DNA of 64,000 nt from Pempheris klunzingeri (GCF_042242105.1 NC_092027.1:14919721-14983720); one strand, 5' to 3'. Shown: positions 1-26,454, counted from the first letter of the stretch. Numbers and translations: made by a program. Notes: generated from the letters alone by a model not told the origin.

Positions 1-1800
1 GCGCACATCACAGCGGCTTCTCAGCGCCATCTGATGGTGAGATTAAGGCAAAACCTGCATAGAAGACGTGCTTAGATGGGCTGGACTCAAAACAGTGCGC
101 GAGCAGCACCAAAATGTCCAGCAGACCCATCAGTTACACCATAGCGCCCTCATATGGACAGGAAATCAAAGAACGCTGTCAGGACAGGTGCAACTTTAAC
201 TTCATAAACCCACATGCAGCCACTAGAGAGTGCAGAATAACACCAACATGAATACATGCATTACAAACAGGAGCAAATCTGAGGAGTTTTATTGGCAAGA
301 GTCATTTGAGGTTATTTCACCACAACAAAGTATGGTATCTTCTAAAATATAAACGTACGTGCAGAAAATTTCAATGACAAAATGCATTTTACTAGAATGG
401 GGGTGTCCAATACAACTAATGAAAGTGAAATCTTCATTCAGTGAAACTGGCAGAAACTATTCACTCATAACCAATACGTTCTTCCCCTGTTCAAGAAACC
501 GCCTGATAGTTTATTTTGTCCATAAGGACCAGTGCTATTGATATGCTGACTGATGGCGAGATACAATTGGTTCATGGGTAACGCCTCACTGCAACGTTGG
601 ACAGGCCAACTCTGATGTAACCATGGAAATCAAAATTTAAAATTCGGCCCAAAGTCATCGTAAAATCCCGAACTGTAAATCCAGAAATGGGATTGCACCC
701 AAACTTTTGCAATTACAAGCCTCATGTTACAAGTACAAAACACCTCAAGCAAATAACAAACCTGCAGTACATCCACACACACACACACACATCCAGGCAA
801 AACACAACAGACAGAACCAAACTCCAATCTAGGTCAATCCCATTACCAGCAGTTCCACATTACAGGACTAAACACCAAAAGTCAAGCACTGTGCCTCCTA
901 CTCCAGATCCTCCACAAAAGGGAAGCAGCTGTTGCAGCTGTTATGTCATTTAGGCAAAGTGAGGTCAATCAGGTGCTCTGAGGCTGACTGCTGTGAATCA
1001 TACTGTAGATCACCTCAGTGGCTTCGAGCACGCACACAAACTGTGTGCCGCCACATGTACAAACACATACATAGGTAAAAGAAGCATGTGAATCATGTCC
1101 CTGAGGTGAGGCAGTGTGAGACACAGAGATATACTTCCATAAAAGTGTCAGCTAATAAAATTAAAACAGACTGCCAACGCACAGTGATGCTTCACCTGAG
1201 TAATTAAGTGCTTAATGCATCATTTAAGCCTGATCACCGCTCCAAACACAGTTTGTGTGTATGTGTGTGTGTCATAGTTAAGTTCGTAGTGAAGTGACAG
1301 TTGAGTCAAAGTGAGTCATTGTTGCTCACAGTGTTACCTCACCAGAAGCTTTATTAAACCTGCATAAATTAGAATCTTTTTACTTACATCTTTGCATTTA
1401 ATATTCAGGAGTCATTCAATCATGTCAGTTATTTAACTCACTGACTCACACAGCTCATTTGGAGTCTTTTGAGATCTTATATGAAAAACTCACAAATTCT
1501 ATTTATTCAGAAAATAGGTCTTGCATAAAAGGCAGTAAACATTTTAGTGTAGAGGGTTTAGGGAGGCTAGTGGGGTAAATAAATGCAGGTAGGAGGTAGT
1601 TTAAAATCCTAAAACCAGCGTAGACTTTCATTACACTGTTAAACTATGATTACAGCCTCAGACTGTATTATTACATCCATGTGGAAACAGTCTGTAATGT
1701 GCAAGTCATCTTGAGGGCTAATATTATGGATTAGGTGGCAGAAGACTGAACAACAACCGAGTCCTAAATACGGCGAACTACAAGAGCCCAAATGAGTCGA
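1..1800. other. Gene-free upstream sequence
   Basis: No coding exon, RNA gene or clear regulatory element was recognised. The stretch is AT-rich, with short CA/TG runs near 774-792 and 1253-1272. Short open frames here have no family similarity and no splice context. It may hold distal regulatory DNA of satb1, but nothing in the sequence alone proves this. Confidence 0.6.
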
Positions 1801-3070
1801 GATAAAAGTCAAGTCAGTTTCATTTATATAGCACCAATTCACTGTTATCTCAAGATACTTTTCATATAGAGCATGTCAAGACCAAACAAGACCAAACTCT
1901 CACACCCCGAGATTCATGGATTCAAAATGACGGATTCAAGAATCCACACATGAGCAAGCACTAGCTGACAGTAGCAACGTAAAAACTCCCCTTTAACAGG
2001 TAGAAACCTCAAACAGAACCAGGCTCAGAGGTGGGCAGCCGTCTGCTGGGACTGTGTTGGACGAGAGGGAGATGTCATATTGATGTTCATATTTCTGTAT
2101 ATTGTCCAAATTATTGGACAAATTGTATTTTACTTTTTATTCGTATTTTTTTATGCTGTGGCTTTTGTTATGAAACAGTCAACCGCACTGAACTGAAATG
2201 AATTGAATAGAGGGGGGTGCACAGCAACAACAATAGTAACTATAATAACAGGAATATGACTAATAATGAATAACATGACTAATAATAGTGATAGTAGCAG
2301 TGGGGGTAGTGCTAGCCCAAGGCGGCAGGCAGACAACAGCAGCGATCCGTGGACAACCCAGAACCTCAGCCAGGCGCACTGTGACCACGATCTACAGGAA
2401 CCTGCGAGACGAGAAACCACAGAAGCTCTGGGGAAGATATCAAGTTAGTAGCATGCATTAAAAGTACATGATGCATATGGATGGAGAAGGACATGAGCAG
2501 AGAGTAGCTCGATACACCAAGGAAAGTCCCCGGTCAGTCTAAGCCTACAGCAGCATAACTAGGGGCTGGTCCAAAGCAGGCCACAGAAAACCCTAACTAT
2601 AAGCTTTACCAAAAAGACAGTTTTAAGCCTACTGTTGAACTTAGAGAGGATGTCTGCCTCTTTGACCCAAACTGGAAGGAGATTCCACAGGAGAGGGGCC
2701 TGATAGTTGAAATCCCTGCGCCCCTCACTACCTTTGGAGACTCTAAGAACCACAAGTAAGCTGCATTCTGGGAGTGTAGTGCTCTAGTGGGGTAATACCA
2801 TACTATGAGCTCTTTAAGATATGGTGGTGCCTGTATATGTGGCTGAGGAGGAGGATTTAAAATTCTTTTCTGGATTTTACTGGGAGCCTGTACAGAGGAG
2901 CTAATATGGGAGAAATATCATGTCTCCTCCTGGTCAGTACGCGTGCAGCAGCATTCTGGACCAGTGCGAGAGTCTTTGGAGACATTAGGGCAGCCTGATA
3001 AGGAATTGCAATAATCCAGCCTGGAAATAACAAATTCGTGGACTAGCTTTGTGGACTAGATGTGGCTGAT
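1801..3070. repeat. Degraded teleost dispersed repeat
   Basis: This stretch resembles, from memory, an interspersed repeat family found in many fish genomes. Recognisable blocks are a phrase around 1810-1840 ('tcatttatatagcacc'), the 'ataagctttaccaaaaagac' block at 2599-2618, a 'gaggatgtctgcctctttga' block near 2646, and a 'ggaattgcaataatccagc' block near 3001. It is broken by small insertions and holds only short, shadow open frames. I cannot assign the transposon class (non-autonomous DNA element or SINE-like) without a library search. Confidence 0.55.
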
Positions 3071-4344
3071 GTCTGCAGTGTAAAAGGTCGGATACATTTT
3101 TCAAGTAAAGCAAATATTAAGGCTATAATTTTAAAATTAGTCTGTACTACCCTGTTCAGTCAAATTCTTATAAATGTGAGTACATTTGAGTATCATGGTG
3201 AAATTTGATAGTCTTGTTTTTGCCATTCATTCTCAGAGGCCCTGGGTTAGATGTCGTTCCAATAGTACCACTAGGGGGCGCCGGACAGATCTTTAAATTG
3301 TGCACATGGGAGCTTTAACATGCACAATGTGTATTCAAATCAGAAAGAAATCATAAGTATTATTCATACCTCTTAAATTGCATCAAAGAATTGTTAGCAG
3401 TTGTGTATAATTATAATAAGTGTAATGACGTCATCTTTTACCTCCGGGTATATTAATTTGGTTTTGGAAGAGTGATGTGCTGCTTTACTGTAATTTCAAC
3501 TCTGCTCTTCCATTTCTCTGTGTTCTTTTGTTTCATTATAAACAGCGCTGGTTAAACTATAATCTAATCTGGCTTCATCTCTGCATAACATACAGTCATG
3601 CATTTTTGCTTTAAGACTCCCTTGCTGCATTGCAAGGCCAACACAGTGCCGGCATTTTAACTTAATGCTTTTTATGATGCCCTCGGGCGCTGTCTGAGAA
3701 GTGGGCATTGCTGCTTAAAGATACGGCTATAAGTTCATTTTACACACGTAGTTTGACAAAGCTAATAGCCCATATTGTGCTGCATGCACACAGCCGCATT
3801 CGCATACACACAATCATACTGCAGTCATCGCTCACAAACTGTACTGCACAAGCTCTCCTAATACAAGCAATACAAAAATGTCACAAAATGTGACATTTCA
3901 GGCCCATATAACCCACCTCCTGTCTTTAGTCCTTTATTCTGTCATCCTCATGCCTGAAAAACAAAGCCCACCATTTTTCAATCTAGCAGGTAAAGAGGAC
4001 AAATCACATCTCACATCTGATCCCGAGCTCACAATCTCATGTGAAATCTGTAGGCACCTGCATTCAAACTTGAACTTCTTTTGTCAAAGACTGATGTGTA
4101 TACATATATTAAAACCACCTTAACCTGAGGCTATTTTTTCCTCAGTCAATATTTGATACCTGTGCTAGTAGATTAACAGGCCGAGGGGCCCGTACACACC
4201 CCAGATCAGGAGAAACCTGAGGAGAAACAGCTGCCTTCATGCCTGGTGCTGACACAATGTCAGCGATAAGAGTATTGTATGGATATGTAATAAGTCCGCA
4301 GAGAGAGGTTTCTGGGTTAGGGTGTTTCAGGTTAGAAGTATGAT

Positions 4345-4485
4345 AACACCAATGTTGGATGAAGTACTCACAATCTTTAACATAAGTAAAAGTACCAGTA
4401 CAGCGATGTAAAAATACTCAACTCCTGCATTCAAAATCATATTAAGTAAAAACACAGGTGTGTAAGTATTAAATTTGTTTATTAT
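4345..4485 (+). repeat. AAGTA-type dispersed repeat, copy 1
   Basis: The block is rich in 'aagtaaaagtacc', 'gatgtaaaaatactc' and 'tcctgcattcaaaat', phrases typical of a short dispersed repeat abundant in teleosts. Related blocks occur at 5690-5860, 25440-25950 and 62850-63200 in this window, in either orientation. The element has no coding capacity. Its exact ends are not visible. Confidence 0.55.
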
Positions 4486-5166
4486 ACTGTACGTATCAAA
4501 AGTAACAAAACCAGCCCCTATGACTGCGTATTGATACATATGGTATCATTAGATTATTAATACTAGTGCATTAAGACGCAAGTCATGTTTTACTGTAGTT
4601 AATTGAAATGGAACTAGTTTTACAACTGAAGATAGTTTGGTTGTTTAGTCTGGTGGTTCTCAGCCTACAGACAAAAAGGTCACAAGATAAACTGGGAGGG
4701 GAGTAAAGATGATTGAACACATTTGTTGTAATTTTGAGCTCATCTCTAATCTTTGTTTTTTGTGAAACACTGGATGATTTTACTTTGTTTCCAGTGTGAC
4801 AAAGTGGGTGAGAACGCTTATTTCTCCTCTCCACTTGTCCCTGGACACTTTCATGCTACATACGGTTTTCCCTGTGTGTATTTTGCTTTAATTTAACTAG
4901 GCCATAGCGTAACATTGAAGCACATACTATCCCAGGTTTGTTTGTGTTAGTATTATATTACAGTTTACATCTATCACAGGAAGGATTAAAGTAAATCACA
5001 CAGTCATTAATTAGTTCAGTTATCCTTCATTAAGTTACAGGTAAAATGTGGCCCAATTGTTTGTTCCTTTGTTCATACTTACCTTTCTTTGTTTGTTCTG
5101 GCTCACCATGTGGGAGTAGTGTCAGAGAGGAGGCCGGCCCAGCACTTCCCCAATTTATGGTGTTGG

Positions 5167-5185
5167 TGATGTCAGCGTGACATCA
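5167..5185. promoter_or_regulatory. Perfect palindrome of two CRE/AP-1-like half sites
   Basis: TGATGTCA and TGACATCA face each other across a 3-bp spacer (GCG). Each arm resembles a bZIP or TALE (TGACA-type) binding half site. It lies about 4 kb upstream of the satb1 coding start, in otherwise plain sequence. Function is inference only. Confidence 0.25.
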
Positions 5186-5689
5186 TTGGGTCAGACCAAG
5201 TGGAGGGTTTTTTTTCCTTTCGATAAATATTTCTTTTGGTATTAAAACGCATCAACTAGTATTGATTTCACTTGTTTAGCTTGCAGGGAAATATTTAGAA
5301 ACGCCTAGAAGTTTGTAGTGTGCACAAGGATGATATTTGCAGATTTGTTTGCATTCAGGGTACAGAAAAGGTCACCATGCTGCAGAATGGTAGATCTGAA
5401 GTGAGCAGGTGTGAATTGAACGGCCTATATAATGAGTAGAGATGTGGCTGCCTCCAGGTGAGGGCTGTGCTGTTGTTTGTTTGAGTAGCTACAATTTAAT
5501 TTTGAAATTATGTTTCTCTGTAAATAATATTTTGTAGTTTTAGTTGCACTTAATGGAGAAGCACTGTAAAATAAAATCACCACTTTTGTGCACAAGAAGT
5601 CTGCTGAGTCTGCCTGCCAACTACCTTTTGGGCCAGACTACTCTACAACCAGTTCCACTCTTTGGTGGATCTGCTTACAATTCATACAT

Positions 5690-5860
5690 CCGAAATGCGA
5701 TAAGGGGCCATAACTACTCACTGCTTGGTAGTAAACTAGTAACTGTAGTTAAGTTCAATATTTTAAAGATGTATAAAGTACAAGTACCTCCTAAGTGTAT
5801 TTTAGTACAGCATCTGAGTAAACGTACTTATCCACCTCTGCACACAGATGGAGATATACA
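5690..5860 (-). repeat. AAGTA-type dispersed repeat, copy 2
   Basis: The block contains 'gtacaagtacctcctaagtg' and a tail reading 'gtacttatccacctctgc', which match the same teleost repeat type as at 4345-4485, here in the other orientation. A short open frame crosses it but is not a gene. Confidence 0.45.
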
Positions 5861-7319
5861 TTTAAAGGTGACAACTCATTTGTGTTAAGGTGCTATGTTG
5901 CATGTGTATAAAGGCGAGGTGTGTGTGTCTGCATGTCAGTCTGCACAAACACTTACATGCATCTAGGATTGCCCGTGTGTGCTTTTTGCGTTACACTGTG
6001 TCTCACATTGTAAGTGTGCGTCTGCAAACATGCTTCAGAACAAGAGTATGCATGAGCAGGAGAAACAGAGATGTGCAGCACTGAGTGTTGGCAATCCATT
6101 TCCCCTTTAACGCGCCAACATGATGCCTCCACCCATCTAATGGCAGCAGGCTCACTAACCATATCATGAGTTTATAATAACCACATCACATCCATGGCGA
6201 ATGAGGTGGAATGAAAATCTAACCTAATTTGGAGAGATACATGACTGTGTGAGTAGTAGGGTGTCCCCTGAGATGAGGCTGCGATTGAGGGAGTCGTGTG
6301 CTGCACTGGTAGCATGCTCTGTGAGCGTGTAATGGTCTTAATTATCATTTAGCATGCCAGCCTCATTGACGACGCATCAAGCCAGTGATAAAATAATAGA
6401 GCAGAGGGTGACAGAGAGAGAGGAATGTGAACATATCAACACTTAAAGGCACAAACACACACAAAATAGTGGTAAATATCTCTAAAAACACACACACACA
6501 CACAAAGGGAACTTGTACAGCAGCATACCCAGAGGTGCGACTGGAGTGATACACATGCACACACATACATTTCATTTCCACCCAGCTGAGTGACATCTCT
6601 CTCTCTGAATTAGTCACGATGAATGATGTGTAACCAGCCATGACTCGTTCTGGCTGGGGAGATAGCTAATTCACTTTGTTTAATTAGTCAAAAGTAGTAG
6701 AGCATGCTCTCTCTCCCCAAACATACGCTCTCATTGCACAGCATCCACCTATCTATGTGCCTGTTCTCTGTGTAGAAAGGACAGACCTGTAACCACACTG
6801 GTGTGACATTTTGTGGGGCAAGTCTTTCAGTCTTATCTACCAGAGTGAAGGATCTCTGACTCTTCCTCTCTCTCTCTTTCTTTCTTTCTCTCACAGACAC
6901 ACACCACACACACACCTGCCACCCTTTGGTTTTTGATACCTTCACAGAGATTTGAGGCACCATCACAGCTCCAGAGGTGAAGTGCATCTCGTCTGCAGTG
7001 GACTGCATGGGGGAGGTCTGCTGATACTTGGCTGCAACTTCAGGTTTCTGCGAACAGAACAGAGGACAAGCTGTTTTCTATGCCTACTGATTTGGTCGCA
7101 TCAAAACTTTGAGGTACAGTTTTTCCTTGCATGTGTTTTTTTCAGCTTTGGGTGCTTTTGTTGGTCCTACTTTGACATATTTTACAGAGTGGTTTAGTGA
7201 GCAGTGTCACAGTTATATTATTAGAGTCAGATTATCATTTTGAGAATTATTTATAGCTTTATCTTGCTGTCTGTAGTACTTATGCATGAAGATCTACCCT
7301 GCTGTGTAATGCTAGCCTA

Positions 7320-7930
7320 TTACAGTATATAGTAAGGGTATTATATTTTTGCATAATTTCAGCTACGATTTTCAAAAAAAATTTCAAAAATGTTGCATAG
7401 TGTTATATAGAATCATATCCCATAGCATAGTATTGTATAGCAAACTATACCTTAGAGCAAGGGTTGCTGTGCTACTACAGTGTATACTATGCAGTACTTT
7501 ATACATATAATGTTATACCATACTATACTATGCTATGCTACACTTATAGCAAAATGGGCCTCATAGTATTAAGCCTATTATAGTATGTTATAGTTACAAT
7601 ATACTATATAAATGTATATATTATGATATAGTATAGTAAAGTAATAATAGTAAGTTAGGAAGTAAATGTAGTATAGTGTAGTGTAGTGTAGTATAGTATA
7701 GTATAGTGCCCTGTAGACAGGGCTGTTGTACCACCACAATATACTGTATACATACAGTACTATACTATACTATACTTATAGAACTATAGCCCCAATAGTA
7801 TTATGCATAGCCTACTCTACTATGGTCTAATATAGTAAAGTGAGTACTATACTACAGGATACCACAATATATTGTGCTATATACAATGCTCTGGGCAACT
7901 AGACTATACCATACTGTACTTGTGTAATTG
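7320..7930. repeat. AT-rich TATAG/CTATA low-complexity tract
   Basis: About 600 bp is dominated by permutations of tatag, tacta and ctata, such as 'gtatagtatagtgccctgta' and 'tactatactatactta'. The units are degenerate, not an exact tandem array. The tract ends about 350 bp before the sequence becomes CpG-containing at the satb1 promoter. No genes are present. Confidence 0.7.
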
Positions 7931-8279
7931 TGCTGGGATATAAAGCACATCCCTGGCTGCATGGAGTAAGAAGTGTGGTCGTCTACATATAAAACATGAG
8001 CCACAGATAATCTTGATACAATAAAACATCATCGTTCAAAAGTTAATATCAGTCAGCCACTTCCACCTCGTCCTGCTCCACTTTGTTACCATGGAGAGCT
8101 CCAATACCCTAAAGACAATAATAAGTGCGTGCACAGCATGCGGCAGAAAATAATAAATAGATTTATGCGCAATTGTCACATTTAATACATTTACGGAGCG
8201 CGCTAGTGAATTCATTATTACACCATATGCTAATGCAGCTGGGTCCGCGTATTTATGAGTCTGTGTGTGTGCGTGTGAG

Positions 8280-9080
8280 TGTCTCTCCCCGCTCTTTCCC
8301 CCTCTCTCTCTATCTCTCTCTCTCTCTCTCCGCGTGCGCATAGGGCTTTGAAGTGTAACCAACAACTGCTGTCCCGGAGTCAGTGCCATAGCCTAATGTA
8401 TGGCAGGGAAAGCACTCCTGGAGCTCCGAGCCGTGTATTGTTCTCTCTGGATCTTGATTCACAGTAACAGCGTGTCCCGGTGCGCCGGATGGGAGGTCGC
8501 TGCGAACTTATGCTGAAGCCAATTTATCATTTCATCGGAAAGCGAAGCGCGGACAGAGCGAGCAGGGACAGGGGCGAAAAGTAAACACGAGATAATGTCG
8601 ACGTTAAACAGACGATCAATGTAAGTAAAAGGGCGCGCACTGGCCAGAAGAGGCGTCTCCGTGCTTCAAGTGGAGCTCGATGGGAGCGAGGATAACATAT
8701 GGATACACCCGATGTCTACAGGAACGGGCTGTTCATGTATGATGGCAGGTCGGACGTGCACGCTGTGCACACTGAAACAGGTTGGTCTCGCCTCGATCAA
8801 ACTTCAGCAGAACCAGACGTGGTACGATTAGCGCGCAGTCAGGTGCTGAGGATGAACTGAATCACTGTCGCTTACAGCGGCGCGTCTGGAGAAGACAGCA
8901 GGTTTATTATGGGAAGCTGCGCTGGAGCAATCATTGGACTTTTACTGGATTTGGAGGGTCATCCTAAGCGCTGCGTCTGGGTGAAGGTCATCCCCTAATA
9001 CTGGTCCGGATATCCTACAGATCTGTGTGTGTGTACGTGTGTTGATGGACAGAACTGTAAATGTGTGCAACTGCTTTCTA
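8280..9080 (+). promoter_or_regulatory. satb1: Putative satb1 promoter and 5' UTR exon
   Basis: The sequence shifts from AT-rich to CpG-containing DNA with a CT-rich tract at 8305-8330. A consensus splice donor (GTAAGT at 8621) could end a non-coding first exon, which would be joined to the coding exon whose acceptor lies just before 9286. An ATG at 8595 is followed by a stop within ten codons, so it could only be an upstream ORF. No TATA box is obvious. The transcription start is not resolved; this is inferred from position and composition. Confidence 0.45.
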
Positions 9081-9285
9081 TCACAATCTCTACTTCTTGG
9101 TTTACTTATTGTGCTATTATTTAGTTTTTGGCTGTATGTACAGTAGAGTAATATCTATATGTGATAAGGGTCGCCATAAACTCACTGCTGACCACCACAA
9201 ACAGTGATTTAGTGGTTGTTAATATGGAATACTGTGCAGTCTAATTTTTAAGTGTCTGTGTCTCTGGATTAGTGTGAGACCACAG

Positions 9286-22106
<12,821 letters not shown>

Positions 22107-22770
22107 CCCAAGTACATACAGTGACATAGCTTGGATGAACTGTAATCCCAATGAGTCACTGTTGTGTACTGGACTAGAACTGACTCACAGTGTTTTGGAG
22201 TGTGATACACATTAGGTGTGTCCTTAAACGCTGTGCAGAGACTGAACGCTGACTTATTGTATATGTTCATAGCACAGCTTAGGAGGATGCTTGTGTTTGT
22301 ACCCAGCACACCTACAGTATACTTAGAAAGCTGTCTGTGTGCCAGTAATGTCATAACACATTGTTTCTGTGTAGATATTTGTGTCTGGATGAATGGGACC
22401 CCAGTACAAAGAGCCTCAGATTACATATCACTGTTAGAAAAAGCGAGTAATTCAAAGTTCGAGAAATGTTCATGCCAGAAATGCCTTGTAGAAAATGGCA
22501 CTGCCAATCTGCTTTTTTCTTCATTGTTTCTGTTTTAAGAGTGCTTTGTGTTTTGGAGTCATTTAAAAGGTCTCCTGTTCCCTTCAGGATCTTATACCTT
22601 ACGTAGTTATTGTTCAAGTTTGCCTGTCATATTGTATTAAATATCAAGTTTCCTGAATCTGTTTTAAATGAAATTATGTAAATGATATATAGAATTTGGA
22701 GTTAATTCTTTCATAAATGACACTGCATTTTTTTTACTGCAGTGCTTAATAAATCAATAGTTGAAACAAT
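22107..22770 (+). other. satb1: satb1 3' UTR with candidate poly(A) signal
   Basis: The AT-rich sequence after the stop contains AATAAA at 22748-22753, the best polyadenylation signal seen, and a weaker ATTAAA-type site near 22636. Further signals downstream cannot be excluded, because SATB genes often have longer 3' UTRs. Confidence 0.5.
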
Positions 22771-25700
22771 AGATGTGCTGCCAAACCGATCAACATGGAC
22801 ATGTGAAGTGTGACTACTGCAAATGTTTTTATTCTTATTTATTAACACAATGTCTAATTTGCTCCTGAGCACATCATTGTTTACTTACAGTATTTCCATT
22901 GATGCATGAATCTATAAACTTCTCTCCCAAAATAGCTGTTATTTTTTAGGAGTGTTATGTTTACATGTGGTTGTCATATTGTGCTGATTTGTCATTGCAA
23001 AAGCTGGAGCAGAGACGGACAATGACGAAGCTTTATAAAGGTTTAAATGAAGCGTGCTCACATGAAAGCGCGCTGTATGGAGTGCACAGTGTTTAATGTT
23101 TTAAATATAGAAATATAAGGCTGAAGCCATGCAGTGTGTACATGACATGTTCAAATTAAAAGGTAGCACTTCGTCCATAATTGTACTCAATGTGCAATCT
23201 GTTGAGAACATCTGACCCGGGAGCGATTAAAAAAAATGTGTGTGTCCAGAAGCTTGGACAGATAACTTTTAACTTCAGTTAATCTAACTTAAATTTTATC
23301 CTTCTTTGTTTGGCAGACATTTCACAATTAAAGAGACTTGTGACAGTGACATATGATGTTTCTCACCATGACGCTCAGGTTTAGAACCTCATGTGATTAA
23401 ATCTGCGGGAACACACAGAGGCTAAGATAGCTGGGAGGGCATTGTGCTATTTCTGCTCTCTCACCGATAAAAAGATGGTTGTTTTCTTCTTAAGAAGCAT
23501 AAAATCAGCAGATGACGTTTGCACTTTGAAAATATTCATGTAGGCTGTGTTAATTGCACAGATGTATAGAACTGGATTTAGGGACAGTCAATGAGCTTTG
23601 TCATGCTAAAACAAGTCTTTGAAACAAGTAAATAAGAGATGAAGCTCATTTATCAGACTGCTATTTTAAGACAAGCAGAGGCCTGTCGTAAAAAGATCCA
23701 TTAAATATTTAATCGATGGTTCTGATATCTGTGCATGTGTCATACAGTTAGTACTGATCGTTTCCTCTTATATGACTGCATCTGTGTTGCTGAATTGCTG
23801 TCATTGTTTCCAGCCATCAGGCAGTATTACTCTGTGCTGATCACCAGGCCTCTCTGTACCAGCGGATCTGTGTCTCTGCACAATCACATGCCCCTCAGTG
23901 GTGCCACTGTTTTCTATCTTCTGTCTCTTTTTAATCTTTTTATTTTATCTGTCGCTATTTTCCTCTCTGCCCCTGACTCTCATCCGTCTCTCCTCGGGAC
24001 TTTTCACACTGCTGCTCCCATACTACACTCAGACGGTGCAACATTCAAGCCCCATTTGGTCAGAATAGCTTTATGGAGTAATTCAATAAAGCTATGCTCT
24101 TTTCTGTCATCTGTTTCCATGGCGATACCTTAGTCAGGGCCAACAAGAGGCCATGAAAGCCTCATCATCAGTAATATTAGCTATAATAATGATGATAATG
24201 GCACTCTTGAAATGCCATGCCTGTGATGATGATGATGATGGTAATGGCGATGACAGTCATTATGACTGCTTGGTGTTAATCCCCACCGCCAAACAAAAAC
24301 CCACACCCACACACGACATACAAACACACCAATACTCTGTGCACATTTAACTGATTAATGCTATTAAATGTCGCCACCTATATATGTGTTCACATGGACC
24401 CCTGCCGCCTTTTGTCCCATCATGACCGTCCTGCTGTTTTGGTTTACTGTGTCCTCTGTTTCGTCTGTGAGAAGTACTTTGTGATGAAGGTGTTTGATAA
24501 AAGCACTCTACGGATAAACTTGACTTGTCTGACCTCAGAAATTGCTGCAATTAAGTCTCCATAAAACTGTGTTAATTAACCCTCATGTTGTAGAGCCCCT
24601 TCAGTGTTCTTGCCTATTTGTGATGTATTTTGTCTTTGGTCCTACCAGTGCAGCATTTTTTCTTTCTTTCATGCTTTCTTTATATTTCTTTATTTACAAT
24701 CTTACCACCCATGTTGCCGCTTTTGTGATGCAAATAAGGACCCAGTTGGTGTACTGATGAATTTGTAATTGGCTCTGCAATCTCCTGTGTGATTTTATCT
24801 CTGCTGTCTGGAATAGTTGGACATCTTTGGAGTAATCTCAAGAATTATCTTCCAAACCTGTCTCAAGAGATTTACATGTAAAGGAAAAAGGGACCGTGCA
24901 AAAGACAAGTGTAGGGCTGTGGTGAGCACAGTGCAGGAGGCATTCATCATGCTTACCATGACACGCAAAAGGAACAATGAGGATGGGGATCTGAGTTCGC
25001 CAGTTTGGGGTCTGTGAGACTTTAAGCCCCTTCTGACAACTTTCAGAGGTGTAGCTATAAATAATCTAGATCTCTAGATCTTTGCTCTGACACTTAAAGT
25101 TGGCTTCCACAGCTATACTGTAGCTTCACCAGAGGTAAATTAGAAAAATAATCTTTTGTAACTAATGACTTTAATGAAGGTTAATATGTTATTTATTATT
25201 GCTTTATGCTTGTTAGATCAGATATAAGCATCAATAAGAAAAACTTTTGGGCTGCCAGGATGTTTTTTTCCTCCTCCAGCAGGACACATTGACTTTTCTT
25301 CGTCAGGTAAACCCCTCCAAATCTACTGTTTGACCTCTGACCTGGAAAAGAGCATCCAAAATAAAACAAATCTATCAACAACTAATTAAAACATAACTGC
25401 AGACTTGGTTGATATTTTCGACAAAACTTCACTATTGACTGATTATTATTACATTTCTGAGTGGTGTACAGTAAAGTAAAGTACATTTAATCAAGTACTG
25501 TTCTTAATGACAAATTTGAAGTACTTTCCATTTTATGCAACTTAATATTTTTACCCCAGTACATCTCAGAGGCAAATATTGTAGTTTTTAGTTACTTTTC
25601 AGATCCTGATTTTTCCAGACAAAACATGTTTCTCCAAATTTGGTGACACTGAATTTGAATGCCTCTGATAAACTTAACAGAGGCATTCAAATTCAAAGGC

Positions 25701-26190
25701 AACCTGTTAGCATACAGGTCGAGGTCTTGGCTTTTTAGCTACATAAACTATTCAAAACAAGTTCTCTGCAGCAGGAGTACTTTTACTTTTGATACTTTAA
25801 GTAAATGTTGCCGATATTAGACTTCCTAAATAATTTTACCTAAGTGCAGTCTTGAATGCAGAACTTTTACTGCAGTGAAGTATTTTCACAGTATGGTATT
25901 ACAGTAATACTTTTACTTACAGAAAGAAATCATCCAACACTGATTCTAAGCAAGTGTCCTGCTGGAGGAGGATATAGGCCACACAGACGTGACAACCCAC
26001 AATTTATTAAACCATGGGGTGCAATATATTAATCCATGTATAAAGTTCACCTTGAATCTGACAACTGAAAATACAATTTGTTGTGAGAAAAGCTACATTT
26101 TCCCAGCACAGACATGTGTTAAATAGTTGTTTAGGATGTTTCTGTGAACCAAAGCCTAATACAGACTCTACCACACTTACTTGCGGGCCG
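22771..26190. other. Intergenic region between satb1 and tbc1d5
   Basis: No coding exon was recognised. It holds a GAT-rich stretch at about 24220-24250 and an AAGTA-type repeat at 25440-25950. The unique sequence in between could hold conserved enhancers, which only cross-species alignment can show. Confidence 0.55.
25440..25950. repeat. AAGTA-type dispersed repeat, copy 3
   Basis: Repeated 'aagta', 'acttttactt' and 'agtacttttactttt' phrases mark a copy of the same teleost repeat type as at 4345-4485, probably two fragments in a row. It ends with 'catccaacactgattc', a typical terminal phrase of this family as I recall it. Confidence 0.5.
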
Positions 26191-26409
26191 GGGAACACGA
26201 GACACCTGCAGACAGCAGCACCATGCGCCTCAGCTCCCCGCTCACGTGATCAGTCAGCTGATCTGCAGCACTTCCGTCTGACCCGCCACTGTTTACAAAT
26301 CAGCAGTCAGCCCGACACGGCAGAATGAGGAGTCCTGCATGATCTGAACAGGTATCTGACCCACACGGAGAGCCCACGGCGGGTTGTGAACCACTTCACC
26401 TTTTATTGG

Positions 26410-26454
<45 letters not shown>

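Larger units (their letters stand above)
3071..7319. other. Gene-free region upstream of satb1
   Basis: Apart from the AAGTA-type repeats and the palindrome at 5167-5185 listed separately, no exons or RNA genes were recognised. Open frames here are short, unspliced and have no recognisable protein content. Confidence 0.55.

Noticed and set aside
2151..2448. Open frames on both strands in the repeat at 1801-3070
   Set aside because: They lie in a degraded interspersed repeat, and their hydrophobic or Ser-rich content is compositional.
5544..5888. 114-residue open frame upstream of satb1
   Set aside because: Its second half is the AAGTA-type repeat, and no similarity or splicing supports a gene.
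8036..8389. 117-residue minus-strand frame near the satb1 promoter
   Set aside because: Arg/Glu-rich part comes from a CT repeat, with no family similarity.
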